In this document: positions 1 through 4,276 of the stretch, piece after piece
Numbering within the stretch: the first letter of the stretch is position 1
Layout of the letters: each line of letters opens with the position of its first letter
Assembly: GCA_030426705.1 (NCBI GenBank)
Contig: JAUHXW010000168.1
Coordinates: forward strand, 1-6,617
Direction: 5' to 3'
Length of the DNA: 6,617 bases
DNA from: Gammaproteobacteria bacterium
GTDB lineage: Bacteria; Pseudomonadota; Gammaproteobacteria; Xanthomonadales; Marinicellaceae
The notes under the pieces: model-generated
The model's input: the letters and a program-made list of their open reading frames with translations, nothing else
What the model was told of the DNA's origin: nothing
Database searches by the model: none
Translations under genes and position numbers: made by a program

Positions 1-585
1 GTAAGCGGTGGACTTTTCACAACGAATACCGCCAGTACAAAACATCGCGACTTTTTTGTGTTTCTCGGGATCAAGGTTTTGTTTAACGTATTCAGGAAAT
101 TCTCTGAAAGTTTCGGTATTGGGATTGATGGCGTTTTTGAATGTGCCAATGTTGTATTCATAATCATTGCGGGTATCGACCAAAATAACCTCTGAATCAG
201 AGATTAAATCATTCCAGTCTTCAGGTTTGACATAAGTGCCAACCACCTGATTGGGATCAATGCCTTCTACGCCCATGGTGACAATTTCTTTTTTCAATTT
301 AACCTTGCTGCGATAAAAGGGCATTTTATCGGTGTAGGATTCTTTGGTATCAACCTTTGCTAACCGCTTATCCTTTCTGATCCAATCCAAAACCGTATCT
401 ATGCCTGTTCGTGATCCGGCAATGGTGCCATTAATGCCTTCATTGGCGAGCAGTAAAGTGCCTTTCACATCATTGGCTTTCATCACTTCCAACAAAGGTT
501 CTCTGAGGGCTTTGAAATTTTCCAGGCGCACAAAATAATAAAGCGCGCTAACGACTACGGGTTGATCCCCGAATTGATTTGACAT
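1..585 (-). CDS. trhO: tRNA uridine(34) hydroxylase TrhO (YceA family), 5' part; 3' end outside window
   Basis: TrhO performs the oxygen-dependent hydroxylation of uridine 34 in certain tRNAs (ho5U34), the first step towards cmo5U-type wobble modification, in the cytoplasm. The 195 visible residues open with the family's N-terminal domain (visible motif LLLANEGINGTIAG near residues 45-58). A rhodanese domain follows, with VDTRNDYEYNIGTF and the active-site loop CTGGIRCEK at about residues 183-191; Cys183 is the expected catalytic cysteine. The reading frame stays open to base 1, so the cysteine-rich C-terminal part of the family (full length roughly 320-350 residues) is missing only because the window ends. 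The ATG at 585 is preceded by GGAGA (591-595) at 5 bases spacing and matches the family N-terminus. It appears to be transcribed alone from the promoter at 642-669. Family assignment is very secure; the activity is inferred from homology. Confidence 0.95.
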   Translation of the reverse strand, partial: MSNQFGDQPVVVSALYYFVRLENFKALREPLLEVMKANDVKGTLLLANEGINGTIAGSRTGIDTVLDWIRKDKRLAKVDTKESYTDKMPFYRSKVKLKKEIVTMGVEGIDPNQVVGTYVKPEDWNDLISDSEVILVDTRNDYEYNIGTFKNAINPNTETFREFPEYVKQNLDPEKHKKVAMFCTGGIRCEKSTAY

Positions 586-641
586 GTTGTTCTCCGCTGA
601 CCTGAACGTAAATCAGGCGCAAAAAGGTTAAAAGAATGGTT

Positions 642-669
642 ATTTTAATGATGAAGTGAAAATTTGCAA
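642..669 (-). promoter_or_regulatory. Probable sigma70 promoter of trhO
   Basis: Read on the minus strand there is TTGCAA (664-669, 4 of 6 matches to the -35 consensus), a 16-base spacer and TAAAAT (642-647, 5 of 6 matches to the -10 consensus). Transcription would start near 635, giving a leader of about 50 bases. The leader contains a small inverted repeat, CCTGA/TCAGG (601-617, 7-base loop), directly upstream of the Shine-Dalgarno sequence. Its effect, if any, is unknown. Confidence 0.55.
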
Positions 670-731
670 ACCCATGGCTATTAAAAGTTTACTCTACTAC
701 TGGCTTCATCAGAAATCAGCTGGCATGGGGT

Positions 732-834
732 TAAGCACACTGAGCCTGTCGAAGTGTGAAGGTGTGAATGCTAAAGGCGCAGGCTTCGACGGGACTCAGC
801 CGGCTTGGAGCTAAGCACACTGAGCTTATGGAAG
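732..834. repeat. Palindromic dispersed-type repeat cluster with two direct units and one inverted unit
   Basis: A 23-base unit at 732-754 recurs in the same orientation at 812-834 with 3 mismatches; both begin TAAGCACACTGAGC. Between them, 784-799 is an inverted version of the unit's second half. Bases 740-754 (CTGAGCCTGTCGAAG) can pair with 784-799 (CTTCGACGGGACTCAG) into a 15-bp stem with one bulged A, one G-T pair and a 29-base loop. CTGAGC-TGTCGAAG-type motifs are common in intergenic REP-like repeats of many Gammaproteobacteria, so a degenerate copy of such a family is likely. No coding potential is seen. Confidence 0.6.
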
Positions 835-856
835 AGCCTAGTTAACTTTTAAGTTG

Positions 857-901
857 AGGGTGAAAAGGTTGGCTAAAGCCAACTACCCTATGTATTTTTT
901 T
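857..901. repeat. Small two-stem hairpin element, copy A, with T7 tract
   Basis: The inner stem is GTTGGC (868-873) with GCCAAC (878-883) around a TAAA loop. The outer stem is AGGGT (857-861) with ACCCT (885-889), separated from the inner one by an A-rich internal loop. Seven T residues follow at 895-901. The same architecture recurs at 971-1014. The shape would suit a Rho-independent terminator reading rightward, and the minus strand also carries a CTTTT after the inner hairpin. Since no rightward gene ends here, a repeat element is the safer call. Confidence 0.55.
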
Positions 902-944
902 CGAAATTAAATGCATCAGGTTATGCGATTCAGAAATTAGGGGT

Positions 945-960
945 GTCGACTTCAGTCGAC
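945..960. repeat. Perfect short palindrome between the two hairpin copies
   Basis: GTCGACTTCAGTCGAC is a perfect inverted repeat: 7 bp around a TC loop, or 6 bp around a TTCA loop. It has the same size and loop type as the inner stems of the neighbouring hairpins. It is followed by TTTCGAAAT (961-969), the nine bases that also follow copy A (899-907). It is therefore probably a third, more degraded or variant member of the same hairpin series. Confidence 0.5.
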
Positions 961-970
961 TTTCGAAATG

Positions 971-1014
971 TAGAGAAAAGGTTGGTACAAGCCAACAACT
1001 CTATGTGTTTTTTT
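971..1014 (-). terminator. Hairpin element, copy B; probable terminator after the SPFH/NAD kinase operon
   Basis: This element lies immediately beyond the TAG stop (1018-1020) of the minus-strand NAD kinase-like gene. On the minus strand it reads: a run of seven A, an outer stem TAGAG (999-1003 with 971-975), an inner stem of 6 bp including one G-T pair (991-996 with 981-986, 4-base loop), then CCTTTTC. An A-run, hairpin and T-rich tail is a bidirectional terminator layout. The T tract is short and lies partly inside the outer stem, so termination strength is uncertain. It is a second copy of the element at 857-901, which may be its real identity. Confidence 0.45.
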
Positions 1015-1017
1015 GCC

Positions 1018-2016
1018 CTAAGAGTGCTTAACCAATTGGGCGCTGTCTTTGGATATGCCAACTGTGGCTATAGCGCCGCTGTTGAACTTGATGAAATCTT
1101 TTTCTACACCATCACTGAAAATAATGCCTTGATTGGGCATCAGTGACTCAATGGTTAGTTGTGTGTTTTGATTCAGTATTCCCGCAACAATTCCAGTTTG
1201 TGTGCGAATACTTTTGAAAGGTTCTCTGACAGCAAAAAGCAACTCATCATGGCTTAACTGAGGCCTATGGTGGTTGATTTTAATGCCACTTTCATCAAAC
1301 TTTGCTTTGGTTTTATTGGGTACTTTGCGCTTATTGTTCAATGGCTTGTTATCAAAATGATCAGCGATGCCATAAGCCATATTAAAAATAGAACTGAGCC
1401 AGCCGGTGGCACCTGCCGAAGTCGAGATAATGATGCCGCTGGAGGACTGTTCTTCGGTTTGACCATTGAAGCTGATTTTGTAGCGTGCTGAAATATGTGA
1501 TGTTGGGCCGATAAACAAATCGTTGAAGGCCAATAACTTTTGACCATCATTCAATTTAACTTCAGCAAAATTGACTGTTTTTGCCCGATGCTGCCCCTGC
1601 ATGACCAGTTCCACACCGGAGACAAAGTCCTCAGGACCAAAGGGCAATAAGATGCCATCATAACTTTGTGGGTCGGGATTCACTGCGACGATGGGTAGGT
1701 TTTTCGAATATTTGGCGGTGTTAGCAACCAATCCATCCTGACCAATTACAACAATGATGTTTTTTTGATTGAAAATATAAGAGGGTAAAAAACTGCGATC
1801 AATGATTTTGTATTTAATCACCTTGGCCAGTTGTGACTGCAAGGTGTTGAGTGACTGATAAAAAACCTCATGCTCATGTTCATAAAACTCATAAGTACCA
1901 CCCAAAGACTCAATATAGAACTTGGTCTGCGCCTTGGTGTTGAAGCGTTCAATCAACGATTCCAGTCGTGTTTTACTGCGAACGATGATCGCGTATTCTT
2001 TTTGAATGGGCTTCAC
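1018..2016 (-). CDS. NAD(+) kinase-like protein (NADK2-like, ATP-NAD kinase superfamily)
   Basis: The family transfers phosphate from ATP to NAD(H) to give NADP(H) in the cytoplasm. In the 332 residues the motifs appear in the family order. IVVIGQDGLVANTAKY (88-103) stands for the usual GGDG loop and keeps the key aspartate (D94). VNPDP (112-116) and FNDLFIGPTSHISARY (164-179) follow, the latter corresponding to the NE/S..SR region. SSSGIIISTSAGATGW (191-206) is the glycine-rich substrate loop, and SDG (301-303) closes the set. VNPDP and the SSGI..T.AG..W segment resemble mitochondrial NADK2 more than Escherichia coli NadK. An oddity is GQDG instead of GGDG. The start is GTG at 2016: it is the first start codon after an in-frame TAA (the SPFH stop at 2023-2025), with AAAGG (2020-2024) only 3 bases upstream. 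The gap to the SPFH gene is 6 bases, so the two are surely co-transcribed. Substrate (NAD, NADH or a sugar/lipid) is not proven. Confidence 0.85.
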   Translation of the reverse strand: MKPIQKEYAIIVRSKTRLESLIERFNTKAQTKFYIESLGGTYEFYEHEHEVFYQSLNTLQSQLAKVIKYKIIDRSFLPSYIFNQKNIIVVIGQDGLVANTAKYSKNLPIVAVNPDPQSYDGILLPFGPEDFVSGVELVMQGQHRAKTVNFAEVKLNDGQKLLAFNDLFIGPTSHISARYKISFNGQTEEQSSSGIIISTSAGATGWLSSIFNMAYGIADHFDNKPLNNKRKVPNKTKAKFDESGIKINHHRPQLSHDELLFAVREPFKSIRTQTGIVAGILNQNTQLTIESLMPNQGIIFSDGVEKDFIKFNSGAIATVGISKDSAQLVKHS

Positions 2017-2022
2017 GTGCCT

Positions 2023-3045
2023 TTATTCGGGATGGTTGTTTTGACTATATACCAGTGTTTCCAATAAGTCAGGACTGATGTTCAGGTTACCAATTTTGTC
2101 GGCATTTTCCGCCAATTCCCTGAATGCCAGAGCAATATTGAATTTAGGATCGCTGTTGTTAGAAAGAGCCGTTAACAGCTTCCAATCCATGTCTTTGTAG
2201 GGTTGTAAGGTGGTGGCGGTGACATAACCTTCGGTATCGGCCTGTTGTTTGTCATTGGCTGTTTTTTGTTCCAGCAATTGTTTTCTTTGGGTTTCAAGCA
2301 TAATTTCTGTAGCCAATTCCATTTCTTTGAGTTGGCGTTCGTTTTCAGACTCGAGCACTTGAGTTTCCATTTTCTTTTCAGCAATCTGCTTGCGCTTTTC
2401 CTCAACCGCTATTTCAGTATTCAATTCGGTTTCCTTGATCTTTCGCTCTTGTTCTACCGCGAAATTTCTGCGGGTGTAGATGGCCTGGTCTGCTTCTTGC
2501 TGAAGTTGTTCACGCGTTTCGGTTTCCAAAGCGCGCAGCATTTCTGGAGTGGCGGTGATGGACAACACATTGACGTTCAGAATTTCTATGCCCATGGTCT
2601 CTAACATTTGTGAAGTGGAAAAACCGTTGATGATGTTTTGCTCAATTTCTTTGGCTGAACGCATGGCTTCTTTTAGTTTCAGGTCATGCACCAGAGCAGA
2701 AGTGGCAGTTTGAGCCGCGTTGATGATTCTTTGATGCAATTTCTCAATGTCGTTTTTCTTGTAGTTACCGTCATCTTTTACGGTAAAGTCGAGTACATCG
2801 GCTAATATTTTGGGTTGGGCTATTTTGTAGGTGATTTGTCCTTGAATACTGACGGTTTGGTAATCATTGCTGGACTCGTTGAAAATAAACGGTAAGCCGT
2901 TACTGCCCATTGGGATGGCCACAATGGAACTGCTGGGAGCATAATAGAAAAATGACAAGCCACGGCCTTCGCTTTTAACTTGACCTTTTTTATAGTGAAT
3001 AACATATGACATGGAGTCAAATTTGATGTGCTTAATTCCCAACAT
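2023..3045 (-). CDS. SPFH/band 7 domain-containing protein (stomatin-like)
   Basis: The protein has 340 residues. The N-terminal half (about 5-175) is an SPFH/band 7 domain, with GRGLSFFYYAPSSSIVAIPM near 27-46, YQTVSIQGQITYKI near 62-75 and the typical end MGIEILNVNVLSITATPEM near 151-169. A long highly charged coiled coil follows (about 168-270; repeated EQ..R/K and E..RKQ patterns), then a short C-terminal helical region (280-340). There is no signal peptide or transmembrane segment, so it is probably cytosolic or peripheral on the membrane. SPFH proteins assemble into rings or scaffolds; a specific role here is unknown. The ATG at 3045 is preferred over a TTG at 3078: it has GAGAG (3053-3057) 7 bases upstream, begins at the family-typical MLGIKHIKFD, and lies about 30 bases after the predicted transcription start, whereas the TTG would sit at or before that start. 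It is the first gene of an operon with the NAD kinase-like gene. Confidence 0.88.
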   Translation of the reverse strand: MLGIKHIKFDSMSYVIHYKKGQVKSEGRGLSFFYYAPSSSIVAIPMGSNGLPFIFNESSNDYQTVSIQGQITYKIAQPKILADVLDFTVKDDGNYKKNDIEKLHQRIINAAQTATSALVHDLKLKEAMRSAKEIEQNIINGFSTSQMLETMGIEILNVNVLSITATPEMLRALETETREQLQQEADQAIYTRRNFAVEQERKIKETELNTEIAVEEKRKQIAEKKMETQVLESENERQLKEMELATEIMLETQRKQLLEQKTANDKQQADTEGYVTATTLQPYKDMDWKLLTALSNNSDPKFNIALAFRELAENADKIGNLNISPDLLETLVYSQNNHPE

Positions 3046-3080
3046 ATTCCCGCTCTCTGATTTTGCTTGTAATGCCAATC

Positions 3081-3109
3081 AATATAGCAAAAAACGCATC
3101 AATGCACAA
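3081..3109 (-). promoter_or_regulatory. Probable sigma70 promoter of the SPFH/NAD kinase operon
   Basis: On the minus strand there is TTGTGC (3104-3109; the TTG of the -35 box is kept), an exact 17-base spacer and TATATT (3081-3086, 5 of 6 matches to the -10 consensus). The spacer carries a T6 run. Transcription would begin near 3074, about 30 bases before the chosen ATG. It lies in the 100-base gap after the glutathione S-transferase gene, so the operon need not depend on readthrough from upstream. Confidence 0.55.
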
Positions 3110-3145
3110 AGACAAAATCATGCTCGAAATGAAAGCTGTCAGCGG

Positions 3146-3793
3146 CTATTCTATCAATTGATTGATGGGAAAGTGGTATCGAAATCCTGCATTGTAAAGT
3201 TTGAATTTAGGCATGATTTGGCTGAACAAATCACTGTTTAAAAAATGCTGAAGCCAGCGCTGCAGGTTCTTATGGGGTAATTGGTCAAACCATTTTTTAT
3301 TCACAAAAGCATATTGTCGAATGAATGGAAAGAGGGCGACGTCTGCCAGCCTGATTTTGTCACCCAGTAAATAGTTGTTTTGTTGCAATAATGCTTCAAG
3401 ACGCTTGATAAATGACAGGCTGTTCTCTCGATGCTGTTCTTCAGTGCATTCAGGGTGTCGGTCTGCGTATTTATATTTGTCTAATAAAGGTTTGAAGTGT
3501 TGGTCGTTGGCCTCAATCAGTTTTAAACTGTCATCCAAATTATTCAGCCAATTGTTTGGGTCATTTTGATTCAGTGCCCAAAGCATAACGTCCAAACTTT
3601 CATCGATGACCTGGCCCGATTGGGTGATGACCACTGGCACAGTTCCTTTGGGTGAATGCTTAAGCATTTCAGCAGGCTTGTCTTTCAGTATCAGTTCCCG
3701 CAATTCCATGGTTATTCCTGAGTAAGCCAACGCCATTCTGGCTCTGATGGCATAGGGACACCTTCTGAAGGAATATAAAATGTGTTCAGTCAT
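3146..3793 (-). CDS. Glutathione S-transferase family protein
   Basis: GSTs bind glutathione in an N-terminal thioredoxin-like domain and conjugate or reduce a second substrate held by a helical C-terminal domain; they are cytoplasmic. The 215-residue protein shows YSFRRCPYAIRAR (7-19) with a glutaredoxin-like single cysteine, Cys12 (CPYA). The cis-proline motif TVP is at 51-53 and the glutathione-contacting ES pair at 65-66. GDKIRLADVALFPFIRQ (144-160) is the C-domain N-cap motif with Asp151. A cysteine at this place suggests thiol-transferase or reductase chemistry of the omega/beta type more than classical conjugation. The ATG at 3793 begins MTEHILYSFRR, the normal family start. An ATG at 3820 would add nine residues inside the upstream gene. 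The start overlaps the YwbE stop by 8 bases, so translation is probably coupled. The physiological substrate is unknown. Confidence 0.88.
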   Translation of the reverse strand: MTEHILYSFRRCPYAIRARMALAYSGITMELRELILKDKPAEMLKHSPKGTVPVVITQSGQVIDESLDVMLWALNQNDPNNWLNNLDDSLKLIEANDQHFKPLLDKYKYADRHPECTEEQHRENSLSFIKRLEALLQQNNYLLGDKIRLADVALFPFIRQYAFVNKKWFDQLPHKNLQRWLQHFLNSDLFSQIMPKFKLYNAGFRYHFPINQLIE

Positions 3794-3980
3794 GGAGCTC
3801 TTTAACCCGGCCAACCACACCAGAGGTCAATTTGACTTTGATGCCGTGAGGGTGTGTGGGAGAGTTGGTCAAAATACGGTCTATGATGCCGTGGGTCAGC
3901 TCACCACTACGTTGATGATGTTTTTGTACTACTGACACTTTTGTTCCCGGGGCTAAATGCTTTCTGACAGTTCCTGGCAT
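3786..3980 (-). CDS. ywbE: YwbE family protein (DUF2196)
   Basis: This is a small conserved protein of 64 residues, the normal length for the family. It matches the family pattern throughout: the start MPGTVRKHLAPGTKVSVV (1-18), QRSGELTHGIIDRIL (23-37), then TNSPTHPHGIKVKLTSG (38-54) and VGRVKEL near the end. The alternating valine-rich pattern suggests a small beta-barrel, KOW/SH3-like fold. No biochemical function is established that I can name. The ATG at 3980 agrees with the family start, although no clear Shine-Dalgarno sequence precedes it. It is the leading gene of a pair with the glutathione S-transferase (8-base overlap). No convincing promoter is visible upstream, where a dispersed repeat begins within 45 bases. 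Confidence 0.85.
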   Translation of the reverse strand: MPGTVRKHLAPGTKVSVVQKHHQRSGELTHGIIDRILTNSPTHPHGIKVKLTSGVVGRVKELHD

Positions 3981-4020
3981 AGAATTTTTCTGAAATCTTT
4001 AACAGAGATCAGTGCTCATT

Positions 4021-4176
4021 AAAAAGGTATGTCCTTGGGGCTTCATTCATTTTTGTTCCCGACTAAAATGAAAGCGACCGCGGCGGACATGACATGTAAC
4101 TTCGCGCTCTTCGCCTCTGATTCGCGTATGCTCACCAACCGGCTCGGCGGGTCGAACTGCTCAGCAGCTCTCCTAG
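4021..4176. repeat. Dispersed structured repeat, copy 1 (62-nt hairpin core plus 3' tail)
   Basis: The core (4029-4090) matches 6414-6475 at 54 of 62 positions with no gap, same orientation. The ends ATGTCC (4029-4034) and GGACAT (4085-4090) pair. Inside, TTCATTTTTGT (4046-4056) pairs with ACTAAAATGAA (4062-4072), with one T-T mismatch and a 5-base loop. The similarity goes on in blocks: AAGGTATG at the left edge, CTCTGATTCGCG (4115-4126) and TGCTCACCAACCG (4129-4141). The 3' part is richer in G and C than its neighbours and holds its own inverted repeat GAACTGCTCAGCAGCTC (4154-4170, one mismatched pair). The element fills most of the 296-base gap between the divergent YwbE and TonB receptor genes. 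The exact right edge is uncertain. A plus-strand open frame here (4029-4241) is a by-product of the repeat, not a gene. Confidence 0.8.
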
Positions 4177-4203
4177 TAAAAGTCTTCATTATACGCTGCA
4201 GTG

Positions 4204-4220
4204 TGCGACATTATGTCGCA
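4204..4220. promoter_or_regulatory. Perfect 17-bp palindrome, probable operator of the TonB receptor gene
   Basis: TGCGACATTATGTCGCA has two perfect 8-base arms around a single central T. It lies 56 bases upstream of the receptor start and about 22 bases before the possible -10 box at 4243-4248. If that box is used, the palindrome centre is at about -43, close to where class II activators of the CRP/FNR type bind; a repressor role is equally possible. I do not recognise the motif as the site of a named regulator. Confidence 0.55.
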
Positions 4221-4242
4221 TGGTTTAATTTTTGTCGTTGAT

Positions 4243-4248
4243 TAAAAT
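4243..4248 (+). promoter_or_regulatory. Possible -10 box of the TonB receptor gene
   Basis: TAAAAT matches the sigma70 -10 consensus at 5 of 6 positions. No acceptable -35 box lies 16-18 bases upstream (the bases there read ATGGTT/TGGTTT), and the palindrome at 4204-4220 ends just before that place. This would fit a promoter that needs an activator. The leader would be about 20 bases, with only a weak purine-rich ribosome site (AAAGAACCAAAGAC) before the ATG at 4277. Confidence 0.35.
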
Positions 4249-4276
4249 GTCGGCGTAGCAATAAAGAACCAAAGAC

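Noticed and set aside
943..1146. Plus-strand open frame of 67 codons
   Set aside because: It runs over the hairpin repeats and then antisense to the end of the NAD kinase-like gene, which has clear family motifs.
3046..3078. Upstream TTG start for the SPFH protein, adding 11 residues
   Set aside because: It would sit at or before the predicted transcription start, lacks a good ribosome site and adds residues that do not belong to the family N-terminus; the ATG at 3045 has GAGAG at a good distance.
3794..3820. Longer N-terminus for the glutathione S-transferase (start at 3820)
   Set aside because: The nine extra residues do not fit the family and would deepen the overlap with YwbE; the ATG at 3793 begins directly before the thioredoxin-fold strand.
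4029..4241. Plus-strand open frame of 70 codons in front of the TonB receptor gene
   Set aside because: It coincides with dispersed repeat copy 1, begins at the repeat's terminal stem and has no recognisable protein motif or ribosome site; base pairing, not codons, is what is conserved.
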